This document shows positions 48,110 to 56,891 of a stretch of 64,000 nt of DNA, piece by piece. The DNA is from Microglena sp. YARC. Lineage: Eukaryota; Chlorophyta; Chlorophyceae; Chlamydomonadales; Chlamydomonadaceae. The notes under the pieces are model-generated. The model ran no database searches, was not told the origin of the DNA, and saw only the letters and a list, made by a program, of their open reading frames with translations. How positions within the stretch are numbered: the first letter of the stretch is position 1; the number at the start of each line of letters is the position of its first letter. Location: positions 123,013,786-123,077,785 of the forward strand of contig CM039462.1 of assembly GCA_022414725.1 (NCBI GenBank). Reading direction: 5' to 3'. A program made the translations under genes and the position numbers.

Positions 48110-48470
48110 TTTTAACATTTCTCCTCGTTGTCCATCTGACTCCACATGAAAACGGCGGAAAGCTGTCGCCTCCTCCTCGTTGTCCAAACACAAACGGCGG
48201 AAACATCAGGGAAACACGATAAGGATCAATATCGGAACGGTTGTTATCAAAACTCTCAAACCCGTATCACACTAAACAAGCGGCGGAGCCCCTTTCACCT
48301 TATTCCCCCCAGCGGAGCGACCGGGGGCGACCGTAGGGGAGCCCCCACAAAGGAGTCCGCGAGGAACCGAGCGGGTGGGCGACCGGAGGGGAGCCCAAAG
48401 TACACAGTACACAGTACACAGTACACATCAAGCAGCCCCAATGGATAAATAAGATATAATTAAATAAATA
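48110..48470. repeat. Intergenic repeats: AAACGGCGGAAA units, GC-rich block, ACAGTACAC array
   Basis: 48120-48210 carries two copies of the unit that is tandem at 53737-53977 (ACATGAAAACGGCGGAAAGC). 48280-48390 is a GC-rich stretch with alternating GAGCGACCGGGGGCGACCG motifs. 48400-48425 has four copies of ACAGTACAC. No gene is supported in 48000-48580. Confidence 0.6.
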
Positions 48471-48583
48471 ATATAAACTGAATAAAGCTGACATTCAAGC
48501 AGACGGAATATTAATGGAACAACTGAAAGGATGAAGATGCCGCGCGGATATTTCGCTAGGCTTATTCTGTTCCAGAGTAGCAA

Positions 48584-48886
48584 ATGACTCAATTGATGGA
48601 CAGCAACAACTTGGTCGAAAGTTCAGTCCAAACAGACCTTACTAATGATCAAAGTGCACCGCAAATCATAAAACTTACATTATTCATGACACATAATCAA
48701 TGGGGTCGATTATCGAAATGGAGCGCACCACTTGTGATCCAAGAAATTGAGGATAGAGGAAGTGGTAAAGGGCCATGGTTACACATGGAGCATGAAGTCA
48801 ACAAATACGACGAATACCAGCGGTGTATCAAGCATCACAAACAGCTGCTTCAGCGCCATTATCCGCACATCGCATGGCTCCACTAA
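48584..48886 (+). CDS. Hypothetical protein
   Basis: 100 residues from MTQLMDSNNLVESSVQTD. A polar N-terminus is followed by IIKLTLFMTHNQWGRLSKWS and a charged C-terminus rich in His (IKHHKQLLQRHYPHIAWLH). No family is recognised. Codon use and composition are like those of neighbouring genes. Confidence 0.5.
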   Translation: MTQLMDSNNLVESSVQTDLTNDQSAPQIIKLTLFMTHNQWGRLSKWSAPLVIQEIEDRGSGKGPWLHMEHEVNKYDEYQRCIKHHKQLLQRHYPHIAWLH

Positions 48887-48978
48887 CGTAGTGGTACAAC
48901 GTACACCGAGAACTGCAGGCGGCTACCGATTTATATTTATATATTATTTATCCATTGGGGGCTGCTTTGATAGCTTTA

Positions 48979-49161
48979 ATGTCACAAGAGCAGAAGCGGT
49001 TGATGCAAGAAATTGCAATTTTGTCTACATCTCCAGACATCGAATACGAAGTGAAAAGAGAGCAGGTATTGGTTTTGGCCCGGGATCTATGCGCTGCTTC
49101 CTCTGAGCATGCCCTCGTCTTTGCCGCTCTGCAAGCTGTAGTCCGCAGGCAAGTTGGATGA
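48979..49161 (+). CDS. Short hypothetical helical protein
   Basis: 60 residues from MSQEQKRLMQEIAILSTS (a TTG at 48955 would add eight residues). It is predicted to be almost entirely helical (YEVKREQVLVLARDLCAASS). Its 3' end overlaps the converging ankyrin-like gene at 49087-49488 by 75 bases. No family is recognised. Confidence 0.4.
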   Translation: MSQEQKRLMQEIAILSTSPDIEYEVKREQVLVLARDLCAASSEHALVFAALQAVVRRQVG

Positions 49162-49488
49162 TAAGAGGTTCACTATATCATGATACCTGTTGTGTTGTGC
49201 GACATAACATGCAGTACTTGTATCATGTTGTGCACCTGGGAGGGCAAGTAATGTTTTTACTAAATCATAATGACCGTTTCGAGAAGCCGCAGAAAGATCG
49301 CAATTAGTTGGATGCGATCCTGCAGAAATCAGTTTGAGTACACTCTCTCGTTGGTTTAGTGAGCATGACAAAGCTAGTGCTTGTTGTATGCAGGTCTTGT
49401 AATCACTCATCTGCATACACAAGCCGATATTCAGCATTTTCATGTCACCTGTGCCAGCACCAACTAGAACAACCGTCTCAGGATCCAT
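49087..49488 (-). CDS. Small ankyrin-like protein
   Basis: 133 residues from MDPETVVLVGAGTGDMKM. The middle and end hold two or three degenerate ankyrin repeats (DLSAASRNGHYDLVKTLLAL, ACYVAQHNRYHDIVNLLSS). No F-box is present. It differs from the 37-residue family in spacing and residues and is closer to the pair at 37963-38584. Probable role: protein-protein binding. Confidence 0.6.
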   Translation of the reverse strand: MDPETVVLVGAGTGDMKMLNIGLCMQMSDYKTCIQQALALSCSLNQRESVLKLISAGSHPTNCDLSAASRNGHYDLVKTLLALPGAQHDTSTACYVAQHNRYHDIVNLLSSNLPADYSLQSGKDEGMLRGSSA

Positions 49489-49575
49489 TTGTACTAATCA
49501 TCACAATTTTTCGTGTTCATTGTACGCAGGGTGTGTGTGTGAGTATGCGATGCGTGCGGGCGCTCTTTCCACATA

Positions 49576-49788
49576 TCACCCGTGCGTGAGTTCATCATCG
49601 TAGCCGCAATCCCATATATCCGCGTCAATGAGAAGTGGCCCTGCGAAGTCCATCGTGTTCTTCACTCCACGTGAAGACTGTATGTACCGGATCACTGGCT
49701 ACACATACATGGTCCTCCCCCTAGCTCGCTCTCGGTGCAGGGCATCGATCAATGCTTGGTCAACCACAACGGGTCGCCATGAATTCAT
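49576..49788 (-). pseudogene. Small frame with an in-frame TAG
   Basis: From MNSWRPVVVDQALIDALHRE the frame meets TAG at 49699-49701, and continues in phase with VIRYIQSSRGVKNTMDFAG and a Cys/Asp-rich end to 49576. Both halves read like protein. No family is recognised. It is a decayed small gene, or one with a read error. Confidence 0.35.
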
Positions 49789-49840
49789 TTGATTGACCGA
49801 AAAAATGTATGAAGAATGCCTGAGAATGTCTCACATCAAC

Positions 49841-50125
49841 CAATCCCTATTTTAAACGTGTTCACATGAACACCTCTGAAAAGACTCTCCATCTTGGGAA
49901 CAACAATTATTTCAACAAAAAATAAGAATCATCAACCAATCCCTATTTTAAACGTGTTCACATGAACACCTCTGAAAAGACTCTCCATCTTGGAACAACA
50001 ATTATTTCAACAAAAAATAAGAATCATCAACCAATCCCTATTTTAAACGTGTTCACATGAACACCTCTGAAAAGACTCTCCATCTTGGAACAACAATTAT
50101 TTCAACAAAAAATAAGAATCATCAA
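49841..50125. repeat. 96-bp minisatellite array (three copies)
   Basis: Three head-to-tail units of 94-96 bp (AATAAGAATCATCAACCAAT start, GTGTTCACATGAACAC core). The core is a 7-base inverted repeat around CA. A longer array of the same unit is at 54075-54458. Confidence 0.85.
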
Positions 50126-50387
50126 TCAATCCCTATTTTATGGAAGAGGCTGTGCCTCTTCCTCGTTCCTTGGGTGGGTCTCTGACATACAAAGGGGCGA
50201 CATGTGTAGGGGATACCTCAGTTACATCTGCTGGCATTGTATTGTCCAGTCAAGCGGGTTCAACACTTCAAACATTTGTTGATCGGTAAAGAAATTGATA
50301 AAGGAAGTGCATTTGCGCGTTCACTGTGCCACATAATTTCCCCCACATACATGGAAAGCGATTGCTTGCCTTTCTTTTCCTCGCAGG

Positions 50388-50807
50388 ATGATGGTCAACA
50401 ACATGTACCCAACCCTTATTATAGCGGTTGCACCAATTGCGCTTTTCATATACCTCCACCGTCGTGATGAGGCCTATCGTGACGAGGCCTATCATGCTAA
50501 GGCCCGTGCTGACAATGAAGCTACTGCCCGTCGTGAGGCTGAGGCCCGTGCTGACAATGAAGCTACTGCCCGTCGTGAGGCTGAGGCCCGTGCTGACAAT
50601 GAAGCTACTGCCCGTTGTGCGGAAGCTACTGCCCGTCGTGAGGCTGAGGCCCGTGCTGCTGAGTCTGAGGACCATCTCAGGCAAAAGTTGTTGTCGTTAT
50701 CGCCTGATGACGTCGCTGCTATGACTCCTGAACACGTTTCGGAGTATATGAAGGCGTGTGCCTCGGTTGGGGTATCAGCATTTCATTTGGATCAGCCGGT
50801 ATTGTGA
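50388..50807 (+). CDS. Membrane-anchored repeat protein
   Basis: 139 residues. An N-terminal hydrophobic segment (YPTLIIAVAPIALFIYL) is followed by charged repeats of 12 residues (ARADNEATARRE, then AE), three to four copies, forming a helix. A C-terminal domain follows (HLRQKLLSLSPDDVAAMTPE, then SEYMKACASVGVSAF). The 36-bp DNA repeat is nearly perfect. It shares its architecture with 42655-43320 (see there), although the repeat sequences differ. It may be a tether holding a small C-terminal domain away from a membrane. Confidence 0.7.
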   Translation: MMVNNMYPTLIIAVAPIALFIYLHRRDEAYRDEAYHAKARADNEATARREAEARADNEATARREAEARADNEATARCAEATARREAEARAAESEDHLRQKLLSLSPDDVAAMTPEHVSEYMKACASVGVSAFHLDQPVL

Positions 50808-50952
50808 TAATTGCTTTTTTAAATACATACATGTCACACAATCACCCACCCCCGCAGCTCATCTCCTCGCAGGGTTTGTCAAGGCAGCACTGAATCCTCG
50901 GAGGAGCCCTGTGGGTTACTGAATGTGAGAGGGGGGTGTGGGATTGCTTGTA

Positions 50953-51115
50953 ATGGGCGTTCCTGCCTCCCGGCCGATTTTTTAAAATTTCTAATCAGGA
51001 TTTAGAGCCTCCTGAACGACTCGCTAGCTTGAGACATCAGCACGAAGGAATCACAAATCCGCTCCATACCATGTTTCGCAACCAGTCAAAATCGGCCGGG
51101 AGGCAGGAACGCCCA
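50953..51115. mobile_element. MITE-1, intact copy
   Basis: 163 bp with terminal ATGGGCGTTCCTGCCTCCCG and its inverse. The interior matches 58461-58624 almost base for base. The flanking bases are AA and TT, consistent with a short A/T-rich target duplication. Confidence 0.9.
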
Positions 51116-51192
51116 TTTTGTCACGTTTTTCAGCAAGGAACTGATGGGGGACGTGGAGGTTGCAACACGATTTGAGGAGCGGCACCTCCAAG

Positions 51193-51399
51193 ATGAAGAG
51201 TCCAGATAGATACATCCGCTTCTTGGCACTGTTTATTGCATTATGTGCTCTTGTGTCGGGATTGTTTCAGAACGCAACATCTCTTACTGGATGGGCAACA
51301 TTGGGTATTTCATTGATTGGTTTTGCACAAGCACTTCTTGAGAAGCTTCCGATATCAGAGGAAGACACAACTCTACAACAACCTTTCTCGCATACATGA
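51193..51399 (+). CDS. Small two-pass membrane protein
   Basis: 68 residues from MKSPDRYIRFLALFIALC (a TTG upstream at 51160 is less likely). Two hydrophobic segments, about residues 8-25 and 31-50 (SLTGWATLGISLIGFAQAL), are followed by an acidic tail. Short membrane proteins of this sort are frequent in giant-virus genomes. The function is unknown. Immediately downstream (51400-51740), competing short frames on both strands are not supported. Confidence 0.5.
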   Translation: MKSPDRYIRFLALFIALCALVSGLFQNATSLTGWATLGISLIGFAQALLEKLPISEEDTTLQQPFSHT

Positions 51400-51835
51400 A
51401 TGATTTGGACTTCATAACCAATAATTTTGAGAACTTTCCATTTCCAGCAAAACCATGTCACAGTTAAGTCATTGGTGATGGCATCTATTAGGCTCAGGCT
51501 TCGGACGGGTTTCGTGTTTTTTTCCATCAACACACGTAATTCTCGTTCATATTCTTCTTGGAACATTTTGACCTTTCAATATCAAGGAAGATATTCCTTT
51601 ATATTCCAACTCGGGATCATGTCTCCACCAAGACCAGCAGGAATGATGATGTCACCATTAGGAATGTTATTTCAGTGATCAGCAAGAAGTGCCGCCGTGT
51701 GAGAATGGACAAGGATGATGCTGACTGTGTAATAATGTAATTCGTCACTGTTTCGGCATGACAACTCTCAGATTGGTTTCAGAATGGGGAGCGCGGGCAG
51801 ATTGGATTGTATTGGATTCATTTGATGACTCGCTT

Positions 51836-52063
51836 GAATTTATTCAATATACTGTAACATTATTGACCGGTCTGACTGAAACGCTTGGGACTTTCACTGA
51901 AACGCTTGGGAGGGGGGAAGCGAAGACACACTTTTGTTGATGCACAATTCTACAGTCGGCGGAACAGTAAAATGAAACATATATCAGATGGAAATGTACG
52001 ACATCGCCGATAGAAAATTGGCGTTAAGAATGGTCGCTGACTTGGGTGTGTTAAAAACTTCCC
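51836..52063. mobile_element. T2 and T1 end fragments
   Basis: 51836-51885 is the T2 end in inverse orientation (ATTATTGACCGGTCTGACTG). 51951-52063 is a T1 left end with leader, breaking off after GTGTGTTAAAAACTTC directly before the second phosphatase copy. Confidence 0.7.
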
Positions 52064-52124
52064 ACCAGAGCCCCGGCGCTACTTGAGACTTTGAGGAGGC
52101 AGCGCACGCAGGGGAGCGGTCGCC

Positions 52125-52786
52125 ATGCGTTTAGGTTGGCTATGCAACAAGCTAATTTTGCGTTTCTTGCTGGATTCGGTGGCATGCTCCATGTGCTTAA
52201 GCATGCGCCATATCCGATCCATTAAATATATATGTGATGTGTTTAGAAACGAGATGTCCTTGATACTTCCTGGATTGATTGTTGGCGGGTTCCATGAATC
52301 TTTTGACCGTGATCTTCTCACCACCCACAACGTCACACATATTTTGAACGTTGCTACGGAATGCAATGTAACGGAACGCGTGGGGCTAATATATGCTAAA
52401 GTTGATATGCCGGATGATTGCCCATCAACTGATATTTCTGTTGCGTTTAGCAAATGCATGGATTTCATAATTGCAGCTCATAAAAAAAAAGTTGTGTGTT
52501 TGTGCACTGCCTTGAGGGGGTTAGTCGCTCTGTTTGTGTGACTCTGTGTTATATGGTCCAACATGTTGGATGGAAGTTTGAGCATGCATTGATGCATATA
52601 CGTTCCCGAAGACCGCATGTCGATCCTTTCCCAAAATACCTTGTTCAGACGCGCAATTACCTCGTGAAAAAGCGCGAGGAGAGCAACAGAAGCCTCATCA
52701 TCACAATCGATCACGACAATCCGGTCGAGCAAAATGCTCTCTCTCAGGATGCAACAAAAACAAAAGACATATCTGATGGAGAGTGA
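52125..52786 (+). pseudogene. Dual-specificity phosphatase, duplicated copy with a one-A deletion
   Basis: The stretch 52077-52803 repeats 47299-48008 almost exactly. Frame one ends at 52541 because the A run before the catalytic loop has nine A (52482-52490) instead of ten. The correct frame resumes at 52496 with HCLEGVSRS intact and ends at 52786 with a four-codon insertion near the tail (TKDI). An upstream insertion of about a dozen bases at 52110 also differs. Without a frameshift the active site is not translated. Slippage on the A run during transcription or translation could restore it, and base-calling error is equally possible. Confidence 0.82.
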
Positions 52787-52799
52787 GGTATGTCTTAAA

Positions 52800-52860
52800 G
52801 TACAGTCAGAGACAGAATTTGTGGGACACCCTTACCGGTGACCCTTGAACCCAATTGATT
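52800..52860 (-). mobile_element. Fanzor-element end fragment
   Basis: ACAGTCAGAGACAGAATTTG and the following 40 bases match 63486-63545 and, inverted, 45632-45692. It lies directly at the right border of the duplicated phosphatase segment. Confidence 0.7.
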
Positions 52861-52906
52861 GGTTCGATGAAGGTAAAAAAAAACACAGTTGTTCTCGAAT
52901 AATTAC

Positions 52907-53515
52907 TTATTCGCGACCCATGCAATCCTTGAGCAATGACATGATCCTGGGGATTGTGATGAGGAGGCGCTTTTGGCGCTGGATCTCTTTGTGCTCGATG
53001 TACTTGCGGTACGTGCGCTGGATCTTGCGCGCCGAGCACCACGTTCGCAACCACTGGGACGCTATGTTCTGTACAATGTCCCAATCATGATTGGCGAATC
53101 CATCAGATGCCACACAATCGATACTGAACTCATCCAACTCAATGAACAGGCTGCTTAAAATCTTGCGTGTGAGGGTAATGTAATCTACGGTACACCAATC
53201 ACCGTACTGGAAGATGGCTTCCAAACCAAGATACATGCCTTGGAAGCGGGGATCGCATGTGTCATTGTCCGGCAAGACTGTCATCAGATTGAGGATAAAT
53301 AGCTTGGCGTGGTTTCCGTCTGTGAAGTCGTTGGCAGTCAATTGGTAGCATTTACGTATTTTGTTGCCCCACGATTGAACGGCGAGCTTTGCAAGTACCT
53401 TCCAAACGCGCGCCATGGGCGGAATGAGTTCTCTTGCGCGATCGCAAAATGGATCCGACGGAACGCCCGAAGTGTCATTGGCAACATCGTTGTATAATTC
53501 AGTAAAGTTTGCCAT
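52907..53515 (-). CDS. Hypothetical protein with a C-terminal IQ-like motif
   Basis: 202 residues from MANFTELYNDVANDTSGV. A globular N-terminal region has several Cys and Trp (RVWKVLAKLAVQSWGNKIRK, then YGDWCTVDYITLTRKILSS). A basic helix near residues 160-185 reads ARKIQRTYRKYIEHKE, which fits an IQ-like calmodulin-binding motif (IQxxxRxx). The NPDKPW protein also ends in such a helix. I do not recognise the main domain. There is clear non-repetitive coding sequence and a single good start. Confidence 0.65.
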   Translation of the reverse strand: MANFTELYNDVANDTSGVPSDPFCDRARELIPPMARVWKVLAKLAVQSWGNKIRKCYQLTANDFTDGNHAKLFILNLMTVLPDNDTCDPRFQGMYLGLEAIFQYGDWCTVDYITLTRKILSSLFIELDEFSIDCVASDGFANHDWDIVQNIASQWLRTWCSARKIQRTYRKYIEHKEIQRQKRLLITIPRIMSLLKDCMGRE

Positions 53516-53736
53516 TGTGTTTGTGGGTATTTGTGAGTATTTTGTAGGTGGTTATCGGTTTCTTTTATGACAATTCAGTCATTTTTTTTTGTTCACATCC
53601 GTCCATTCATTATCACACACGCCACGGCGGATTTTGCAGACTCGGGGGGGATGCGAAATCATTGTATATAACCATATCAGACCGATAGACAGACCGCACA
53701 CACACATGACATGGCGGCTTGCGCAGACTCATCATC

Positions 53737-53977
53737 GTCCATCTGCCTCCACATGAAAACGGCGGAAAGCTGTCGCCTCCTCCTCATTGTCCATCTGCCT
53801 CCACATGAAAACGGCGGAAAGCTGTCGCCTCCTCCTCATTGTCCATCTGCCTCCACATGAAAACGGCGGAAAGCTGTCGCCTCCTCCTCATTGTCCATCT
53901 GCCTCCACATGAAAACGGCGGAAAGCTGTCGCCTCCTCCTCATTGTCCATCTGCCTCCACATGAAAACGGCGGAAAG
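53737..53977. repeat. 52-bp minisatellite (4.6 copies)
   Basis: Four full units and a partial one, starting GTCCATCTGCCTCCACATGA and containing AAAACGGCGGAAAGC. Units are identical. Single copies lie at 48120-48210. The AAACGGCGGAA motif, or its complement TTCCGCCGTTTG, recurs alone near 33928, 56005 and 63940. Confidence 0.9.
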
Positions 53978-53997
53978 AAGGAAGGAGTACATGTATG

Positions 53998-54028
53998 GTG
54001 TCCCACTTTATTTGAGAACAACTGTAAG
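53998..54028 (+). mobile_element. Solo Fanzor-element right end
   Basis: GTGTCCCACTTTATTTGAGA followed by ACAACTGTA, the same end as at 40181 and 62045, without an adjacent gene. Confidence 0.6.
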
Positions 54029-54074
54029 CAGAATAGCGAATGCCGCGCGGCTATTTTGCTCGGCTTATTTCAAC

Positions 54075-54458
54075 AAAAAATAAGAATCATCAACCAATCC
54101 CTATTTTAAACGTGTTCACATGAACACCTCTGAAAAGACTCTCCATCTTGGGAACAACAATTATTTCAACAAAAAATAAGAATCATCAACCAATCCCTAT
54201 TTTAAACGTGTTCACATGAACACCTCTGAAAAGACTCTCCATCTTGGGAACAACAATTATTTCAACAAAAAATAAGAATCATCAACCAATCCCTATTTTA
54301 AACGTGTTCACATGAACACCTCTGAAAAGACTCTCCATCTTGGGAACAACAATTATTTCAACAAAAAATAAGAATCATCAACCAATCCCTATTTTAAACG
54401 TGTTCACATGAACACCTCTGAAAAGACTCTCCATCTTGGGAACAACAATTATTTCAAC
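54075..54458. repeat. 96-bp minisatellite array (four copies)
   Basis: Four exact 96-bp units (AAAAAATAAGAATCATCAAC start; TCTCCATCTTGGGAACAACA near the end). Each has the inverted-repeat core GTGTTCACATGAACAC. It runs directly into a T1 transposase at 54466. Confidence 0.92.
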
Positions 54459-54465
54459 AAAAAAT

Positions 54466-54895
54466 ACCCATAATGTGGCTTGAGACGCTCACTAAACCCA
54501 CATTCGTCAACTGATACTAAAATTTTCCCAGCATTGATTGTCTCCTTGTACCTACTACAAAATTCATTGACAAGTTTGCTCCTTTTTCTTGTAAAACCAA
54601 TGAGTTTTATGAAACGATACACTGTTTTAGTTGATAATCGTACATTGTGAGTACTTTTGAAAAAAGCAACAACGCCTCTTGCGGTTGTGCATTGAGTTGA
54701 CAATAAAAACGATTTTAACAAATCCTTATTCGTCTCAAAAAGGTTGCTTACAAATTCACGTCGTTTTCGATTTACACCAAAGCGTTTCCACCTCCACAGA
54801 GTAGAACGACTGATGTTCGTAAACACAGAAGTTTTTAACACACCCAAGTCAGCGACCATTCTTAACGCCAATTTTCTAACGGCGATGTCGTACAT
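54466..54895 (-). pseudogene. T1 transposase, N-terminal half
   Basis: A clean frame from MYDIAVRKLALRMVADLG through a helix-turn-helix region (TNISRSTLWRWKRFGVNRKR) and a second one (LSTKTVYRFIKLIGF) to the first catalytic Asp (ILVSVDECGFSERLK). It is then cut by the minisatellite array at 54458, so the second Asp and the Glu are missing. Its terminal repeat follows upstream at 54925-54945. It could still bind T1 ends and act as a repressor-like fragment, but cannot catalyse transposition. Confidence 0.8.
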
Positions 54896-54924
54896 TTATT
54901 TCCATCTGATATATGTTTCATTTT

Positions 54925-54945
54925 ACTGTTCCGCCGCCGACTGTA
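54925..54945 (-). repeat. T1 terminal inverted repeat
   Basis: The inverse of TACAGTCGGCGG...AACAGTAAAATG, with a three-base duplication (CCGCCGCCG). It lies 30 bases upstream of the transposase start. Confidence 0.75.
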
Positions 54946-54989
54946 GTGTTCATTCGGGGCGGAAAAAAGTGTACACATATGTATATAGC

Positions 54990-55244
54990 ATGGTAGAGCA
55001 CATTATTACATGTAGTGATTTGAAAACAGTAGGCGAGCGGATCGAACACATAGTAAATGAGATGGCTTCTTTGTATGAAGCGACAGGCGTGGAGTATTTC
55101 AAAGCCCATGCATCAGGATGGTCCCAATGGGTGTGGATGTTACAAGATAGCAAGCGCCGAGAGTGGCAGATCACATACCCTGGGGATCCTCAAGGGGTGT
55201 GGAATTCACCAAAAGAGACCGGGTGTAATGAGAAAGATAACTGA
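54990..55244 (+). CDS. Hypothetical small protein
   Basis: 84 residues from MVEHIITCSDLKTVGERI. It has an N-terminal helical part and a Trp-rich C-terminal half (ASGWSQWVWMLQDSKRREWQ). The longer frame from 54744 is antisense to the T1 transposase and is not used. No family is recognised. Base composition supports coding. Confidence 0.5.
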   Translation: MVEHIITCSDLKTVGERIEHIVNEMASLYEATGVEYFKAHASGWSQWVWMLQDSKRREWQITYPGDPQGVWNSPKETGCNEKDN

Positions 55245-55434
55245 TAACAAAGCGGACGAGCTATATCATTCTAATACAATGTTCGTCTGATATGAAATCT
55301 CTCGCATTATGCAAAGGAAAATGACGTTAACATCGTACCGAAACCAGTAGATAGCAGCTCAAAAAATCTAATAAAAACATATGGGATAAAATTAAACGTA
55401 AGACATTCAAGAGATTAACAAGACGTTTATTGGG

Positions 55435-55560
55435 ATGTTTCATTTTACTGTTCCACCGACTGTAGTGCATCCAGGATTGGTTTGATGTGTTCTTCCATGT
55501 CATACAAACGCTCTTTGTGTTCCCCTGGAATTCGGCCGGGAGGCAGGAACGCCCATTACT
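55435..55560. mobile_element. T1 end and MITE-1 half-copy
   Basis: 55435-55464 is a T1 terminal repeat in inverse orientation with one change (CCACCGACTGTA). 55534-55560 is one end of MITE-1 (TTCGGCCGGGAGGCAGGAAC). Confidence 0.65.
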
Positions 55561-55571
55561 TCATGATTCTT

Positions 55572-55811
55572 TTAAAATGATGAGCAGAAGCTAATCAACA
55601 TAGTGATTGTTATAGTCCACATGATGCCTGCGCAAATTTGAGGTAACTTCTGTTTTTTTGTCATGGAAATCCATGTGATGATCACACTTGTCAAAACCAA
55701 CCATGCTAACATGGACAAGGCTTCCAACATGCTTTGACATGCGCGTCGAGCATAGACAAGAATTAGAGACGAAGCGAACGATATTGTGATAGGACACGCT
55801 ATATATGACAT
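55572..55811 (-). CDS. Small three-pass membrane protein
   Basis: 79 residues from MSYIACPITISFASSLIL. Three hydrophobic segments lie at about residues 3-21, 31-48 and 58-78, with a short polar loop SMTKKQKLP. No family is recognised. Its 3' end lies 12 bases from a MITE-1 half-copy. Confidence 0.55.
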   Translation of the reverse strand: MSYIACPITISFASSLILVYARRACQSMLEALSMLAWLVLTSVIITWISMTKKQKLPQICAGIMWTITITMLISFCSSF

Positions 55812-55849
55812 AACACTAGGTATGACGCTCGAACTTTTCTAACGATGAT

Positions 55850-56220
55850 GTTTTATATTGGCTTTGGTGCACATCGCGACCTAATACACAATGATTGGGC
55901 ATGCCTGGGTACGCAAAGCGCCGGTCCCTTTAATCTGAGTGATTGAGTGATTGACGATGTATGTATGTGTTCCGCATCCTTGTGTCCTACGATACATTCG
56001 ACCGTGTTCCGCCGTTTGCGTGTGATAGAGTGCGTGCGTGCGTGAGAATGAGTGAGAGTGAGTGAGTGAGTGGTTGGTGGGCATCATCATCATCTTGACA
56101 GCAGCCGCCGCGACGCGTGTGTGAGGATGCGGCATGTGTCGTGATAAAGTGCGTTATCCTATCTATCTATCTATCCTATCGGACAGCATAACCAGAGCGC
56201 ATCTCTTGCACATAATGCAC
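55850..56220. other. Intergenic region with GTGAGTGA-type simple repeats
   Basis: It contains a degenerate TGAGTG/TGCGTG tract (56025-56075), a solo GTTCCGCCGTTTGCGTGTG motif (56006-56024) and a TATC tetranucleotide run (56157-56175). No gene is supported. Confidence 0.5.
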
Positions 56221-56230
56221 CGGTCACCAG

Positions 56231-56773
56231 ATGCCAACATTGAGGAATGACGTGTTGCAGCACATGACAGGCACATGCATGCGTTGTCATCCATCTTTCT
56301 TGCTTGATCATGATCCCAAGTCGTGCGACTGGTGTGACATCGAGGCGAGCAAATGGGAGCTGATTGCGAATGTAGCAGCACTTCATGGTAAATTAGAGTG
56401 TCTCGTCAATGCATGGCATCATGGACAATGTTTCATCAATTCATACCGTGTCGCCCTTCATGCAGCTTCACGTGGGCAAATGGCTTGTCTTTCATTCTTG
56501 TTTGATCAGTGCGGAGCAGCACATGCTATGCATATTCATGAACATGAACATGTGGAGAATGATGTGCTCATGGGGCTGAGCAATGTTGCAGCATTGGGGG
56601 GAAATGTTGAATGTCTCATCCTGGTACATAGAGAAGGATCCCCTATGCATCCTTCTCTGTCAACCTGGGCTTTACACATTTGTGCCAATTGCGATTGCAC
56701 ATGCAAGGGTGGACATGCTGCATGCTCACTGTATGCATCCACATCATGCACATTACCTTACGTCCTGGGGTAG
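56231..56773 (+). CDS. Ankyrin-like protein with an N-terminal Cys pair
   Basis: 180 residues from MPTLRNDVLQHMTGTCMRCH. The N-terminus has CMRCH and CDWC, possibly metal-binding. Three ankyrin-like units follow (NVAALHGKLECLVNAWHHG, LHAASRGQMACLSFLFDQCG, NVAALGGNVECLILVHREG). The last part (HICANCDCTCKGGHAACSLY) looks shifted: a GGHAAC ankyrin core follows a disturbed segment, so a frame break near 56690 is possible. It is not related in spacing to the 37-residue family. Confidence 0.6.
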   Translation: MPTLRNDVLQHMTGTCMRCHPSFLLDHDPKSCDWCDIEASKWELIANVAALHGKLECLVNAWHHGQCFINSYRVALHAASRGQMACLSFLFDQCGAAHAMHIHEHEHVENDVLMGLSNVAALGGNVECLILVHREGSPMHPSLSTWALHICANCDCTCKGGHAACSLYASTSCTLPYVLG

Positions 56774-56891
56774 AAATAGAACCCTGTCTGATGAGAATGA
56801 TACCATGTTTATTTTTCACAAGTATAAAAAATCTAGACTATGTCTAGTATATTGCTTTGCGCACCCTATCTCTTCTGTGTAAAACAGAACA

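Noticed and set aside
54075..54458. Tandem units as a CRISPR array
   Set aside because: Units are identical over their whole 96 bp (52 bp at 53737), so there are no unique spacers. No cas genes are present.
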